DNA of 63,857 nucleotides from Parabacteroides sp. ZJ-118 (GCF_011038785.1 NZ_JAAKDT010000013.1:1-63857); one strand, 5' to 3'; shown: positions 1-9,667, counted from the first letter of the stretch. Program-made: numbers and translations. The notes: generated by a model from the letters alone, not told the origin.

Positions 1-67
1 CCTCAAGGCGATAGTAGGCTTTGCGTTCACCCTTGCTGTTGGTTTTATAGACTGTTCCTATGTGCAT
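1..67 (-). CDS. Transposase, N-terminal fragment (left IS copy)
   Basis: The ATG is the complement of 65-67, and the frame stays open to base 1, giving 22 residues that start MHIGTVYKTNSKGE. This N-terminus resembles IS1634-family (IS4/DDE group) transposases of Bacteroidetes; the family name is from recall of that motif, not from a search. The gene is cut by the end of the window, not by a mutation. The catalytic DDE residues lie outside what can be seen. Confidence 0.65.
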   Translation of the reverse strand, partial: MHIGTVYKTNSKGERKAYYRLE

Positions 68-242
68 GGGACAAAGGTCGGCATTGTACCGACGACAGCC
101 AAAAGTCTGGGGGTACTACAGAGGGGGTATGGAACCAAAATAACCTGATTTTAACACATAGACACAGCAAAAACCGCATAAAACCATCGAAATTAAAGAT
201 TGTTTAACCTTACGAAAGGTCTATTGTGGCAATGTGGGTTAA
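1..242 (-). mobile_element. 5' end of an IS1634/IS4-like insertion sequence, left copy
   Basis: These 242 bases match 63616-63857 as a reverse complement with no difference that I could find by eye. They contain about 175 bases of leader and then the start of a transposase that reads leftwards off the window. The IS-proximal boundary is set by where the two copies stop matching, after TTAA (242). The rest of the element, including its other terminal repeat, is outside the window. A contig that ends at the same point in two copies of one repeat is the usual sign of an assembly break at a multicopy IS. Confidence 0.85.
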
Positions 243-254
243 ATCATTATTCGT

Positions 255-1043
255 ATGGACAACACGATTGAGAACATCGGTCTATCCCAGCTTCCCAACG
301 GAGCCCATTTCAACTACATGCAAGCCACCATCGAGCGGACGGAGGCCGACAGCGTGGCGAAAGCCAAAGTACCGAACGAGCTGCCCGCCCTCAAGAGCGC
401 CTTCGCCGCCGAGGACGAATGCCTGAACGTATCGCGCAAAGACCCCCTCTCCGACCGGATCGGCGAGGCCGACACGCGGCGCGACAGCTATTACACGGGC
501 TACAAGAACGCCGTGAAAGGCTTCCTGCACCTCCCCGAGGGCGATATGCTCGCGACCGCCCGGACGCTCTGGCAGCATATCGCGGATTATAAGATCGACA
601 CGAAAGACCAGCTGGACAAGGAGACCGGTATGCTGACCAACTTCATCGACGACCTGCAGGGCAAGTTCGCCTCGCAAGTGGCGGCCCTCGGGCTGAAACC
701 CTTCGTCGACAACCTGAAGACGGCCAACGAGGAGACCCGCGAGCTGCTCATCCAGCGCGACACCGGCAACTCCTCCAAGACCGTAGGCGCCACCAAGGCC
801 GCGCGGCAGGCCACCGACGAGGCCTACCGCAAGCTCATCGCGAAGATCAACGCCTACGCCACCCTCGACGAGACCGGCGAGCTGCGCCCCTTCGTCGACG
901 CGATGAACGCCCAGATCCTCCGCTACAAGCGCAACGTGCTCGGACATCCCGCCACCCCCCCCGCCACCCCCGCCGAGCCGGGGCAACCCGCCGAGCCGGA
1001 CCAGCCGACCGAGCCGGGCGACGATTCGCCCGACGAGATCTGA
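255..1043 (+). CDS. DUF6261 family protein
   Basis: This is a 262-residue, largely helical, soluble protein without a signal peptide. The features seen are an N-terminal block around GLSQLPNGAHFNYM, a charged helical middle, and a proline-rich tail from about residue 233 (repeated PA-T-P and E-P-x-Q-P units) ending in acidic residues. It resembles DUF6261, a Bacteroidetes-specific family of unknown function and similar length, so the gene looks complete. Its ATG lies only 12 bases from the IS end, so its native promoter and leader have been displaced; any expression must come from inside the IS. A run of eight C (955-962) codes for part of the proline tail, so slippage there would change only the C-terminus. 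A strong terminator follows. Confidence 0.75.
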   Translation: MDNTIENIGLSQLPNGAHFNYMQATIERTEADSVAKAKVPNELPALKSAFAAEDECLNVSRKDPLSDRIGEADTRRDSYYTGYKNAVKGFLHLPEGDMLATARTLWQHIADYKIDTKDQLDKETGMLTNFIDDLQGKFASQVAALGLKPFVDNLKTANEETRELLIQRDTGNSSKTVGATKAARQATDEAYRKLIAKINAYATLDETGELRPFVDAMNAQILRYKRNVLGHPATPPATPAEPGQPAEPDQPTEPGDDSPDEI

Positions 1044-1091
1044 CGACGCGGCCCCAACCGCCCCGTCCCACCGCGGGACGGCGGAAATAAA

Positions 1092-1118
1092 AACATCCCC
1101 GTTGAGGGGATGTTTTTT
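1092..1118 (+). terminator. Intrinsic terminator after the DUF6261 gene
   Basis: A perfect 9-bp stem (AACATCCCC / GGGGATGTT) closes a 5-base loop and runs into a T tract. The T tract also supplies the TTG of the next promoter. Confidence 0.85.
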
Positions 1119-1147
1119 GCTACTGTCCCGTAAAATAAGTACTTTCG
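1117..1147 (+). promoter_or_regulatory. Promoter of ychF
   Basis: A TTG at 1117-1119 is followed after 20 bases by TACTTTCG (1140-1147), close to the Bacteroidetes consensus TTTG-N19-21-TAnnTTTG. The start codon of ychF is 36 bases further on. Confidence 0.65.
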
Positions 1148-1183
1148 CGTCCTGAAGATTACATAAAAAAAGAGATCCTGATT

Positions 1184-2287
1184 ATGGCATTACAATGTGG
1201 CATCGTAGGCCTCCCCAACGTAGGGAAGTCTACCCTTTTCAATTGCTTATCCAACGCGAAGGCGCAATCGGCGAACTTCCCGTTCTGTACGATCGAGCCG
1301 AACGTAGGCGTGATCACCGTGCCGGACGAGCGGCTGAGCAAACTGGCCGAGATCGAACATCCGCAGCGAGTGATCCCCGCCACCGTAGAGATCGTAGACA
1401 TCGCCGGGCTGGTGAAAGGCGCCAGCAAAGGCGAGGGGCTGGGCAACAAGTTCCTGGCCAACATCCGCGAGACCGACGCGATCTTGCACGTGTTGCGCTG
1501 TTTCGACGACGACAATATCGTACACGTAGACGGGCGCGTAGACCCCGTACGCGACAAGGAGATCATCGACTACGAGCTCCAGATCAAGGACCTGGAGACG
1601 ATCGACAGCCGCATCGCCAAGGTGCAGAAACAGGCGCAGACCGGAGGCGACAAGCAGGCCAAGGTCGTCTACGAGGTGCTTCGCAAGTACAAGGCGGCGC
1701 TGGAGCAGGGGAAAAGCGCGCGCACCGTCTCCCTCGACACGAAAGACGAGGCCAACGCCGCCCGCGACCTCTTCCTGCTGACGAACAAGCCCGTCCTGTA
1801 CGTCTGCAACGTAGACGAGGCCAGCGCCGCCAGCGGCAACCACTACGTCGAGGCCGTACGCGAGGCGGTCAAGGAGGAAGAGGCCCGGATCCTGGTCGTC
1901 GCCGCCAAGATCGAGAGCGAGATCGCCGAGTTCGACACCTACGAGGAGCGCCAGATGTTCCTGCGGGAGATCGGCCTGGAGTCGTCCGGCGTAAGCCGCC
2001 TGATCCGATCGGCCTATAGCCTGTTGAACCTGCGAACCTTCCTGACCGCCGGGCCGGACGAATGCCGCGCCTGGACGTTCCGCGAAGGCTGGAAAGCGCC
2101 CCAATGCGCCGGCGTCATCCACACCGACTTCGAGAAGGGATTCATCCGCGCCGAGGTCATCAAGTACGACGACTATATCGCCTACGGCTCCGAGGCCGCG
2201 GTCAAGGAGGCCGGGAAGATGAGCGTAGAGGGGAAGGAATATGTCGTGCAAGACGGAGACATCATGCATTTCCGCTTCAATGTATAA
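1184..2287 (+). CDS. ychF: Redox-regulated ATPase YchF (Obg-like)
   Basis: The protein is 367 residues, full length for YchF/OLA1. The G1 loop GLPNVGKST is at about residues 8-16, followed by NFPFCTIEPN and by DIAGLVKGASKGEG as G3. The G4 position reads NVDE instead of NKxD, the change that makes this family prefer ATP over GTP. A coiled-coil insert occupies about residues 130-200, and the C-terminus is a TGS domain. The family binds ribosomes and is linked to translation and oxidative stress. It has its own promoter after a strong terminator, so it is a separate unit. No oddities were seen. Confidence 0.96.
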   Translation: MALQCGIVGLPNVGKSTLFNCLSNAKAQSANFPFCTIEPNVGVITVPDERLSKLAEIEHPQRVIPATVEIVDIAGLVKGASKGEGLGNKFLANIRETDAILHVLRCFDDDNIVHVDGRVDPVRDKEIIDYELQIKDLETIDSRIAKVQKQAQTGGDKQAKVVYEVLRKYKAALEQGKSARTVSLDTKDEANAARDLFLLTNKPVLYVCNVDEASAASGNHYVEAVREAVKEEEARILVVAAKIESEIAEFDTYEERQMFLREIGLESSGVSRLIRSAYSLLNLRTFLTAGPDECRAWTFREGWKAPQCAGVIHTDFEKGFIRAEVIKYDDYIAYGSEAAVKEAGKMSVEGKEYVVQDGDIMHFRFNV

Positions 2288-2307
2288 GCAGTAAGCGAAA
2301 TAAATCC

Positions 2308-2315
2308 TATCTTTG
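2308..2315 (+). promoter_or_regulatory. -7 box for the TolB-like gene
   Basis: TATCTTTG matches the Bacteroidetes -7 consensus exactly, 60 bases before the start codon. No clear -33 TTTG is visible. Confidence 0.55.
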
Positions 2316-2375
2316 AGACCGGCTAAAGTGGCGTAAAGCCCTTTTACCCGGTTTCTTTATATCCTTTAAAATCCA

Positions 2376-3299
2376 ATGTGTATGAAACGTTTTCTCAATT
2401 CCGTGCTTTGCGCGTGTATCGCCGCCTGCTGCGCGCAGGCCCAGCGAAGCGGTGTGACCAGCGTGCTGGAAGTGATGGACATCACGACCGGGCGGCGCAC
2501 CGTCGTCAAAGAATTTCCCTACCGGATCGAGGCGCCCAACTGGACGCCGGACGGCCGTTGGCTCGTATACAACAGCGGCGGGAAGCTCTACAAGCTCTCC
2601 CCGGAATCCCCGGGCGAGCCGCGGCAGATCGACAGCGACTACGCGACCCGTTGCAACAACGACCACGTGATCTCCGCGGATGGCCGGCAAATCGCCATCA
2701 GCCACGCGACAAGGGAAGACCACCGGTCGCGCGTCTACACCCTGCCTCTCGAGGGAGGCGTCCCGCGGCTGATCACCCCGCTCGGCCCCAGCTACCTCCA
2801 CGGATGGAGCCCCGACGGGAAACAACTCGCCTATTGCGCCGAGCGAGACGGCAACTTCGACGTCTACGTCATCCCGGCCCGGGGAGGCGAGGAAAAACGC
2901 CTCACCACCGCCGAGGGCTTGGACGACGGCCCCGAATACTCGCCGTGCGGGCAATACATCTGGTTCAACTCCGTGCGCACCGGGCTCATGCAGGTCTGGC
3001 GCATGAGAGCGGACGGTACCGAGCAAACCCAGATGACCTCTGACGAGACCCGCAACTCCTGGTTCCCCCACATCTCGCCGGACGGCAAGCACATCGTTTT
3101 CATCACCTACGCGAAAGGCGACCTGGAGCCCGGCCAGCACCTGGCCAATAAAAACGTGGAGCTGCGCCTCATGCCGGCCGAGGGCGGAGCGCCCAAGACC
3201 CTCGTCAAGCTATTCGGCGGGCAAGGTACGATAAACGTGAACTCCTGGGCACCCGACAGCAAGCGCTTCGCTTTCGTCAGCTACCGCCTGGCGGATTGA
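2376..3299 (+). CDS. Secreted TolB-like beta-propeller protein
   Basis: The product is 307 residues with a signal peptide (about residues 1-23, ending ACCAQA). Several PD40/WD40-like blades follow, each carrying the typical W(S/T)PDG pattern: [32 protein letters not shown] and SWAPDSKR. Proteins of this kind fold as a six-bladed propeller and are usually periplasmic or outer-membrane associated; no enzymatic domain is attached, so the role is unknown. An alternative ATG two codons downstream (2382) is equally good. It converges on mutS, 56 bases away, with no obvious terminator between them. Confidence 0.8.
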   Translation: MCMKRFLNSVLCACIAACCAQAQRSGVTSVLEVMDITTGRRTVVKEFPYRIEAPNWTPDGRWLVYNSGGKLYKLSPESPGEPRQIDSDYATRCNNDHVISADGRQIAISHATREDHRSRVYTLPLEGGVPRLITPLGPSYLHGWSPDGKQLAYCAERDGNFDVYVIPARGGEEKRLTTAEGLDDGPEYSPCGQYIWFNSVRTGLMQVWRMRADGTEQTQMTSDETRNSWFPHISPDGKHIVFITYAKGDLEPGQHLANKNVELRLMPAEGGAPKTLVKLFGGQGTINVNSWAPDSKRFAFVSYRLAD

Positions 3300-3355
3300 C
3301 GCACGTCTCCCCTCCCCCCTTCCGGATCCCCCGTCTCCTCGTCGTGAGAGCCAAG

Positions 3356-5968
3356 CTATTTCCCCGTGATAATCCGCTTGATCTCGCTCAGTTTGTTCAG
3401 GGCTTCCAAGGGGGTGAGGTTATTCACGTCCAGGTGCTTGATCTCGTCCCGTACCCGGCCCAACACCGGGTCGTCCAGCTGGAAGAAACTCAGCTGATAC
3501 CCCTCGGCGGCGGAGGCGATCGCCTTGACCGGCTTGCCCGCGATGCCCTCCTGGCGATTCTCGGACTCCAACTGCCGCAAGATCTCGCTCGAACGCCTCA
3601 CGATGCTCTTGGGCATGCCGGCCATCTTCGCCACGTGGATGCCAAAGCTATGCTCGCTCCCCCCGGGGACCAGCTTGCGCAGGAAGATCACCTTATTCCC
3701 CACCTCCTTGACCGATACGTTGTAATTCTTGATCCGCTTGAAGCTACGCGCCATCTCGTTCAGCTCGTGGTAATGGGTGGCGAAGAGCGTCTTCGCCCTC
3801 GCGTCGGGGCGCTCATGAATATATTCCACGATCGCCCAAGCGATCGATATGCCGTCGTAGGTGCTGGTGCCCCGCCCCAACTCGTCGAAAAGCACCAGGC
3901 TCCGGGAGGTCATGTTATTCAATATGTCGGAGGCCTCGTTCATCTCGACCATAAAGGTAGACTCGCCCACCGAGATATTGTCCGAGGCGCCCACGCGGGT
4001 AAAAATCTTGTCCACGACGCCGATACGGGCGCTCTCGGCCGGGACGAAGCAACCGATTTGCGCCATGAGCGTGATCAAGGCCGTCTGGCGCAACAGGGCG
4101 GACTTGCCGGCCATATTCGGCCCCGTGATAATGATGATCTGCTGTTTCTCGTCGTCCAGGTAGACATCGTTGGCGATATACGGCTCTCCCAAGGGCAGTT
4201 GCCTCTCGATCACCGGGTGGCGGCCCCCCTTTATGTCGATCGCGTCGGAATCATCCACGACCGGACGGATATATCGGTTCGCCTCCGCGACCTTGGCGAA
4301 AGACAAAAGGCAGTCGATACGCCCGATCAAGCCCGCGTTCATCTGGATGGGCGGGATATACTCCGTCAAGGCCAATACCAGCTCGTTGAAAAGGCGAGTC
4401 TCCAGCGCGAGGATCTTTTCCTCCGCCCCCAATATCTTCTCCTCGTATTCCTTCAGCTCCTCGGTGATATAGCGCTCGGCGTTCACCAAGGTCTGCTTCC
4501 GGATCCAACTGGCCGGAACCTTGTCCTTATGGGCGTTCCGTACCTCTATGTAATAGCCGAAGACGTTGTTGAAGGCGATCTTCAAGCTCGGGATACCCGT
4601 CTGCTCGCTCTCGCGCCGCTGTACCTTCAGCAAATAATCCTTGCCGGAATAGGCGATGGCGCGCAAGTCGTCCAATTCCTCGTTGACTCCCTTCGCGATA
4701 ATCCCTCCCCGGTTGACCAACGAGGGGGGATCGTCGTGAATCTCTTTCTCGATCCGGTCGCGGATCAAGGCGCAAGCGTTCAACTGCTCCCCGATCCGGC
4801 ACAAGACAGGCTCCCCGCTCGCCATACAGGCCGCCTTGATCGGCTCGATCGCGCGAAGCGCGACCTTCAGCTGGACCACCTCGCGAGGAGATACGCGGCC
4901 GACAGCTACCTTGGAGATGATACGCTCCAAGTCGCCGATCTGCCCCAACCGCGTATCCAGCAACTCCTGGGTCTCCGGCTCGCGGAAGAGATAATCCACG
5001 ACCGCCTGGCGCTCCTGGATCGGCTTTACATCCTTTAGCGGGAACAGTATCCACCGGCGAAGCATGCGGGAACCCATCGGCGAGATCGTCTTGTCGATCA
5101 CGTCCAACAGGCTCGTTCCCTCGTCGCTCATCGGATCCACCAGCTCCAGGCTGCGTACCGTAAACTTATCCAGACGGACATATCGATCCTCCTCGATACG
5201 GGATAAAGCGGTGATATGGGAAATATGCGTGTGCTGGGTCTGGTCCAGATAATACAGAATCGCCCCGGAGGCGATAATGCCTAATTTCAGGTGTTGTACG
5301 CCAAAACCCTTCAAGTTCCTCGTCTCGAAATGCTTCAGCAGGCGATCCTCGGCGGCCGAGGTCGTAAAGATCCAGTCATCCAGCTCAAAGATAAAGAAAC
5401 GAGGGCCGAAAGCCTCCTCGAAACGCTTCTTGTTTCCCCGCTCGATCAGCACTTCCTTCGGGGAAAAGTTATTGAGTAATTTGTCGATATAATCGATGGA
5501 GCCCTCCGCCGCCATGAACTCGCCGGTGGAGATATCCAAGAAGGAGATACCGCATACCTCCTTGGCGAAATGGATAGAGGCCAGGAAATTGTTCTCTTTA
5601 TGATTCAGTATATTTTCATTGATGGAAACGCCGGGAGTCACCAATTCCGTAATTCCCCGCTTCACCAGTTTCTTCGTCAGCTTCGGGTCTTCCAGCTGGT
5701 CGCAGATAGCCACACGCTTACCGGCCCGCACCAACTTCGGCAGATAAGAATCCAAGGCATGATGTGGAAATCCCGCCATCTCGACATGTTGCGCCACGCC
5801 ATTCGCGCGTTTGGTCTGTACGATACCCAATATCTCCGCGCCCATCACGGCGTCCTCGCCATACATCTCGTAAAAGTCTCCGACCCGGAATAAAAGGATA
5901 GCGTCCGGATGTTTCGCTTTTATATCGAAATACTGCTTCATCAAAGGGGTTTCCACAACTTTTGCCAC
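3356..5968 (-). CDS. mutS: DNA mismatch repair ATPase MutS
   Basis: This 870-residue protein has all MutS domains. The mismatch-recognition motif is present near residue 30 (FRVGDFYEM, with the Phe-x-Glu pair). The connector, core lever and clamp follow, and the ATPase has Walker [12 protein letters not shown] at about residues 614-624, Walker [13 protein letters not shown] and a conserved ATHYHEL. The C-terminus carries a short helix-turn-helix dimerisation region. MutS scans DNA for mispairs and recruits MutL; no mutL is in the window. It has its own -7 box at 5996-6003, although a DNA methyltransferase lies 76 bases upstream on the same strand. The sequence appears intact. Confidence 0.97.
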   Translation of the reverse strand: MAKVVETPLMKQYFDIKAKHPDAILLFRVGDFYEMYGEDAVMGAEILGIVQTKRANGVAQHVEMAGFPHHALDSYLPKLVRAGKRVAICDQLEDPKLTKKLVKRGITELVTPGVSINENILNHKENNFLASIHFAKEVCGISFLDISTGEFMAAEGSIDYIDKLLNNFSPKEVLIERGNKKRFEEAFGPRFFIFELDDWIFTTSAAEDRLLKHFETRNLKGFGVQHLKLGIIASGAILYYLDQTQHTHISHITALSRIEEDRYVRLDKFTVRSLELVDPMSDEGTSLLDVIDKTISPMGSRMLRRWILFPLKDVKPIQERQAVVDYLFREPETQELLDTRLGQIGDLERIISKVAVGRVSPREVVQLKVALRAIEPIKAACMASGEPVLCRIGEQLNACALIRDRIEKEIHDDPPSLVNRGGIIAKGVNEELDDLRAIAYSGKDYLLKVQRRESEQTGIPSLKIAFNNVFGYYIEVRNAHKDKVPASWIRKQTLVNAERYITEELKEYEEKILGAEEKILALETRLFNELVLALTEYIPPIQMNAGLIGRIDCLLSFAKVAEANRYIRPVVDDSDAIDIKGGRHPVIERQLPLGEPYIANDVYLDDEKQQIIIITGPNMAGKSALLRQTALITLMAQIGCFVPAESARIGVVDKIFTRVGASDNISVGESTFMVEMNEASDILNNMTSRSLVLFDELGRGTSTYDGISIAWAIVEYIHERPDARAKTLFATHYHELNEMARSFKRIKNYNVSVKEVGNKVIFLRKLVPGGSEHSFGIHVAKMAGMPKSIVRRSSEILRQLESENRQEGIAGKPVKAIASAAEGYQLSFFQLDDPVLGRVRDEIKHLDVNNLTPLEALNKLSEIKRIITGK

Positions 5969-5995
5969 GGTAGTAATCTTTTAAATTTATCCACG

Positions 5996-6003
5996 CGAAG
6001 GTA
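5996..6003 (-). promoter_or_regulatory. -7 box for mutS
   Basis: On the minus strand this reads TACCTTCG, one mismatch from TAnnTTTG, 27 bases before the mutS start. It lies in the short gap after the methyltransferase stop codon. Confidence 0.5.
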
Positions 6004-6044
6004 GCGTTTTAAAAAAATCTCGCCAATAGGCGAAGATTCAATTC

Positions 6045-7322
6045 CTATCTCTTTTTAAAATACAACGGCCATAAATCCTGTATGCGATTCGCTATGTGAT
6101 ACGCCAATACCGGAGGCACCGCGTTGCCGATCACCTTATAAGCACCCGAGACCGTCAGCTCAAAACGGGTATGCTCCTTCTTGCGCGACACAAAAGGATA
6201 ATCCGGCGGAAACGTCTGTATCAAGGCACATTCCCGGGGAGTCAGGCGACGTTCCTGTAAACCGGCGTCTAATTCTTCCGTAATAACGCCCCCATGCTCC
6301 CGGGATAAACGACGGTATTCTATATTTCCATGATGCTCGGAACGAATCGTAGGGCCAATATGATCCAACGCGATCTCCTTTTGACCTTGACAATGAGCTC
6401 CCATATATTTCGCCTGTGAATAATACCGCTGGGATGGATCGTCTGTCCTATCCGGTTCCTCCAATCCTACAAAAACATCCCGACAAACCACCGGCGGCAA
6501 TAGTCTCTTGTCTTCCACGGTGCAAGCATGTGTCGGGCTCGGATAAGGATCGTAAGCCTCGGGTATCTTCTCCCCTTGAAGCGCTCTTAAGGCCTTAGCC
6601 TTTAACGCGGACTTACGTATCCCGATAAAAATCACACGCTCTCTGGACTCCGGAACCCCATAGTTACCCGCATGTAAGACTTGAGGATCCAGAACAATAT
6701 ATCCATCCCCGGCCGCATGGGCGAAGTCTCTCTGAATGATACTTTTCACGTCTCCCAGATTCACCAGCCCCTTCACGTTCTCCGCGATAAACAGCTTGGG
6801 CCTCGTAATATCGATCACCTGCTTCATCCAGTAGTAAAGTTTACCCCTCGTCTCTTCCGAGGCCTCATCGTCCTCGCGCAATTTCCCGGTATGATCCTTA
6901 TTCGACGCAAATCCCAGACGTTTGCCGGAGACACTGAAATCCTGGCAAGGAAACCCCCCCGTGACGACATCTATCCGCTCAGGGAAGACTTTTTTCCCCG
7001 CCCGGTGCTCTTTCACCAAGTCTACGATACTCTTTGTGTTATAAACGTTTTTATCGTGGCCGAATCGATCCATATATTGAAGCCAAGCGGTTTGTGCCTC
7101 TTTCAATATATCATTCGCGAAGACCGTCCGAAAACGATTCCTCCGTAAACGGACCCAATGCTCATCGATAACCTCTTGAACCCACGTACTTTGAGGAGAT
7201 ATAGATTTACGATGACATATAAAATCCCCCTCAAACCCTAAATCCATGCCCCCGCATCCGGAGAACAGAGACAAGACTCGTAAGCTATCCAACGATTCGA
7301 TATCCTTTCCACCTCTTTTCAT
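6045..7322 (-). CDS. DNA (cytosine-5-)-methyltransferase, orphan
   Basis: The 425-residue protein has the ordered C5-methyltransferase motifs. Motif I is LSLFSGCGGMDLGFEG (SAM binding), IV is GGFPCQDFS with the catalytic Cys of PCQ, VI is AENVKGL, and VIII is NYGVPESRERVIFIG. Motif IX, ECALIQTFPPDYPF, follows a target-recognition region of about 130 residues, and X is IGNAVPP. The product methylates C5 of cytosine in a specific DNA site that cannot be read from the sequence. No endonuclease or Vsr gene is beside it, so it is either an orphan enzyme or the remains of a restriction system. A -7 box lies 42 bases upstream. Its codon use is more AT-rich than that of neighbouring mutS, consistent with acquisition. 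Confidence 0.93.
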   Translation of the reverse strand: MKRGGKDIESLDSLRVLSLFSGCGGMDLGFEGDFICHRKSISPQSTWVQEVIDEHWVRLRRNRFRTVFANDILKEAQTAWLQYMDRFGHDKNVYNTKSIVDLVKEHRAGKKVFPERIDVVTGGFPCQDFSVSGKRLGFASNKDHTGKLREDDEASEETRGKLYYWMKQVIDITRPKLFIAENVKGLVNLGDVKSIIQRDFAHAAGDGYIVLDPQVLHAGNYGVPESRERVIFIGIRKSALKAKALRALQGEKIPEAYDPYPSPTHACTVEDKRLLPPVVCRDVFVGLEEPDRTDDPSQRYYSQAKYMGAHCQGQKEIALDHIGPTIRSEHHGNIEYRRLSREHGGVITEELDAGLQERRLTPRECALIQTFPPDYPFVSRKKEHTRFELTVSGAYKVIGNAVPPVLAYHIANRIQDLWPLYFKKR

Positions 7323-7364
7323 TTTTGGACCTTGTGCTATATACTGTTTTTATCAAAAGAGTCG

Positions 7365-7372
7365 CAAATCTA
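7365..7372 (-). promoter_or_regulatory. -7 box for the methyltransferase
   Basis: The minus strand reads TAGATTTG, a full match to the -7 consensus, 42 bases before the start codon. It sits in the 120-base divergent space shared with rubrerythrin; no convincing box was found for the rubrerythrin side. Confidence 0.5.
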
Positions 7373-7442
7373 CAAAAATCACGGGATTTGGTTAAACAAT
7401 TTAGGAGGATTAGTTGTTGACTGATTAGATAAAATTAGTAGT

Positions 7443-8021
7443 ATGGAAAAAAGTATTAAAGGTACACGTACCGAGCAGAATTTGTTGAAATCATTTGCCG
7501 GGGAATCTCAGGCAAGAAGTCGTTACACCTTTTTCGCCAGCGTAGCTAAAAAAGAGGGTTACGAGCAAATCGCGGGGGTTTTTATGGAGACAGCCGAGCA
7601 AGAGAAGGAACACGCCAAACGCTTCTTTAAGTTCCTGGAGGGGGGAATGGTTGAGATTACCGCTTCTTATCCCGCGGGCGTAATCGGAACAACCGCCGAG
7701 AACTTGGCCGCCGCGGCAGCCGGTGAGAATGAGGAGTGGTCCGAATTGTATCCCGAGTTCGCCAAGATCGCAGAGGAAGAAGGCTTTCCCGCTATCGCTT
7801 TGGCTTTCAAAATGATCGCGAAGGTAGAGGCTGAACACGAGAGTCGTTATCGTAAATTGTTGGCTAACGTAGAGGGAGGGAAAGTATTCGAGAAAGATGA
7901 AGCCATTTTCTGGCAATGCCGTAACTGCGGCTTTGTGATCGAGAGCAAGGAGGCTCCGGTTAATTGTCCGGCATGCGCTCATCCGCGCGCTTTCTTTGAA
8001 CCGATGAAACAGAACTATTGA
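7443..8021 (+). CDS. rbr: Rubrerythrin
   Basis: The 192-residue protein has an N-terminal ferritin-like diiron domain. The ligand-bearing helices show [25 protein letters not shown] and [12 protein letters not shown]-terminal rubredoxin-like FeS4 knuckle has two CxxC-type pairs (WQCRNCGF and VNCPACAH). The protein reduces hydrogen peroxide using electrons passed through the rubredoxin domain and protects anaerobes during oxygen exposure. Both domains and all metal-binding motifs are present. The gene is monocistronic, ended by a symmetrical hairpin shared with nadB. Confidence 0.97.
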   Translation: MEKSIKGTRTEQNLLKSFAGESQARSRYTFFASVAKKEGYEQIAGVFMETAEQEKEHAKRFFKFLEGGMVEITASYPAGVIGTTAENLAAAAAGENEEWSELYPEFAKIAEEEGFPAIALAFKMIAKVEAEHESRYRKLLANVEGGKVFEKDEAIFWQCRNCGFVIESKEAPVNCPACAHPRAFFEPMKQNY

Positions 8022-8027
8022 TAAGTA

Positions 8028-8063
8028 GAGAATCGAGAATTGCTATGCCAATTCTCGATTCTC
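8028..8063. terminator. Bidirectional terminator between rbr and nadB
   Basis: A perfect 15-bp stem (8028-8042 with 8049-8063) closes a 6-base loop between two convergent stop codons. The stem is AT-rich and the flanks are weak in T, but its size and position support termination on both strands. Confidence 0.7.
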
Positions 8064-8065
8064 GA

Positions 8066-9637
8066 TTATTTAACCGGTGGATAATCAATCGTATAATGTA
8101 ATCCTCGGCTCTCTTTCCGCTCCATCGCTTGGCGAGTGATCAAATAGCCTACATTGATCATATTGCGCAACTCGCATAATTCCCGGGATGCCTTGCAACG
8201 CTTGAACAGGCTCTCTGTCTCCTCATACAGAATATCCAGACGGTTCCACGCACGGATCAAACGCGTGTTACTGCGAACGATACCTACATACGCCTCCATG
8301 ATCTGGTTCACCTCTTTCATGCTCTGAGTGATCAATACACGCTCTTCATTGGTGATCGTTCCCTCATCGTTCCATTCCGGTACATCTTGGTTGAACTCAT
8401 AGCGATCCAAAACGCTTAATGAGTGTTTCGCCGCGGCGTCGGCATATACAACCGCCTCGATCAATGAGTTTGAGGCCAGTCGGTTACCACCGTGCAAGCC
8501 GGTACAAGAACACTCTCCGATCGCATATAGGCGACGGATGCTGGATTGCCCATTCAAGTCTACCTTGATACCTCCGCATAGATAATGGGCGGCAGGGGCT
8601 ACCGGGATGTAATCTTTCGTGATATCGATCCCTAGACTGAGGCATTTCTTATAGATATTGGGGAAATGTTTCTTCGTCTCTTCCGGATCTTTGTGGGTCA
8701 CATCTAGATAGACATGGTCTTCACCCCGTTGTTTCATCTCGTTATCGATCGCACGGGCTACGATATCGCGAGGAGCCAAGGAAAGACGGGGATCATACTT
8801 ATGCATGAACTCCTCGCCGCCAAGGTTTCTCAATACGGCTCCATAGCCGCGCATCGCTTCGGTGATGAGGAAAGAGGGACGGTCGCCCGGATGATACAAG
8901 GCAGTCGGGTGGAACTGGATGAACTCCATATCCTTTACGGAGCCTTTCGCACGGTAAACCATGGCGATACCGTCTCCGGTAGCTACCAGTGGGTTTGTCG
9001 TATTCCGGTAAACAGCCTCGCAACCGCCGGTTGCCATAACGGTTATCTTCGACAAGAAAGTATGTACCTCGCCCGTATCCTCGTTCAATACGTAGGCGCC
9101 GAAACACTTGATGCCGGGGGTATGGCGGGTGACGATAATACCCATATGATGCTGGGTGATAATCTCTACCGCATAATGATTCTCGAATACGGTGATGTTG
9201 GGATGATCGTTTACCGTTTTTATCAGGCTCGTCTGTATCTCGGCTCCCGTATTGTCGGCATGGTGCAGGATACGAAACTCGGAGTGTCCTCCTTCTTTAT
9301 GCAGGTCGAACTCTCCGCTTTCTTTTTTATCGAAATTAACTCCCCATCGGATAAGCGCCTCGATCTGGGCAGGAGCCTCACGCACGACTTTCTCCACGGC
9401 TGCCCGGTCGCTGATCCGGTCGCCGGCGATCATCGTGTCTTCTATGTGCTTCTCGAAATTATCTACTTTCAAGTTGGTTACGGAAGCGATACCTCCTTGT
9501 GCGAAATATGTGTTGGCTTCTTCTTGTCCGGCTTTACAGATAAGTGCTACGCTCTTGCCCTCATTGGCTACCTTCAGCGCGAAGCTCATACCGGCGATTC
9601 CCGAGCCTATCACTAAGTAATCGAATCTCTGTACCAT
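8066..9637 (-). CDS. nadB: L-aspartate oxidase
   Basis: This 523-residue flavoprotein belongs to the succinate dehydrogenase/fumarate reductase flavoprotein family. It has the FAD-binding GSGIAGMSFAL at the N-terminus, the quinolinate-pathway hallmark GGHSEFRILHHADNTGAE, and the conserved APAAHYLCGGIKVD and GLHGGNRLASNSL blocks. It oxidises L-aspartate to iminoaspartate, the first step of de novo NAD synthesis; nadA and nadC are not in the window. In anaerobes fumarate usually serves as electron acceptor. The gene is monocistronic, with a -7 box 22 bases upstream and the shared rbr terminator downstream. Confidence 0.95.
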   Translation of the reverse strand: MVQRFDYLVIGSGIAGMSFALKVANEGKSVALICKAGQEEANTYFAQGGIASVTNLKVDNFEKHIEDTMIAGDRISDRAAVEKVVREAPAQIEALIRWGVNFDKKESGEFDLHKEGGHSEFRILHHADNTGAEIQTSLIKTVNDHPNITVFENHYAVEIITQHHMGIIVTRHTPGIKCFGAYVLNEDTGEVHTFLSKITVMATGGCEAVYRNTTNPLVATGDGIAMVYRAKGSVKDMEFIQFHPTALYHPGDRPSFLITEAMRGYGAVLRNLGGEEFMHKYDPRLSLAPRDIVARAIDNEMKQRGEDHVYLDVTHKDPEETKKHFPNIYKKCLSLGIDITKDYIPVAPAAHYLCGGIKVDLNGQSSIRRLYAIGECSCTGLHGGNRLASNSLIEAVVYADAAAKHSLSVLDRYEFNQDVPEWNDEGTITNEERVLITQSMKEVNQIMEAYVGIVRSNTRLIRAWNRLDILYEETESLFKRCKASRELCELRNMINVGYLITRQAMERKESRGLHYTIDYPPVK

Positions 9638-9659
9638 AATTGTCTACTGTTTAGGCTCA

Positions 9660-9667
9660 CAAAGTTA
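9660..9667 (-). promoter_or_regulatory. -7 box for nadB
   Basis: The minus strand reads TAACTTTG, a full match to the -7 consensus, 22 bases before the ATG. The rest of the 264-base gap up to 9901 holds no gene that I can support; one weak inverted repeat (about 9860-9887) sits just past the VOC gene stop. Confidence 0.5.

Noticed and set aside
3296-5038. A 580-codon open frame on the plus strand
   Set aside because: It is the antisense shadow of mutS with no recognisable protein features; mutS itself has every family motif.
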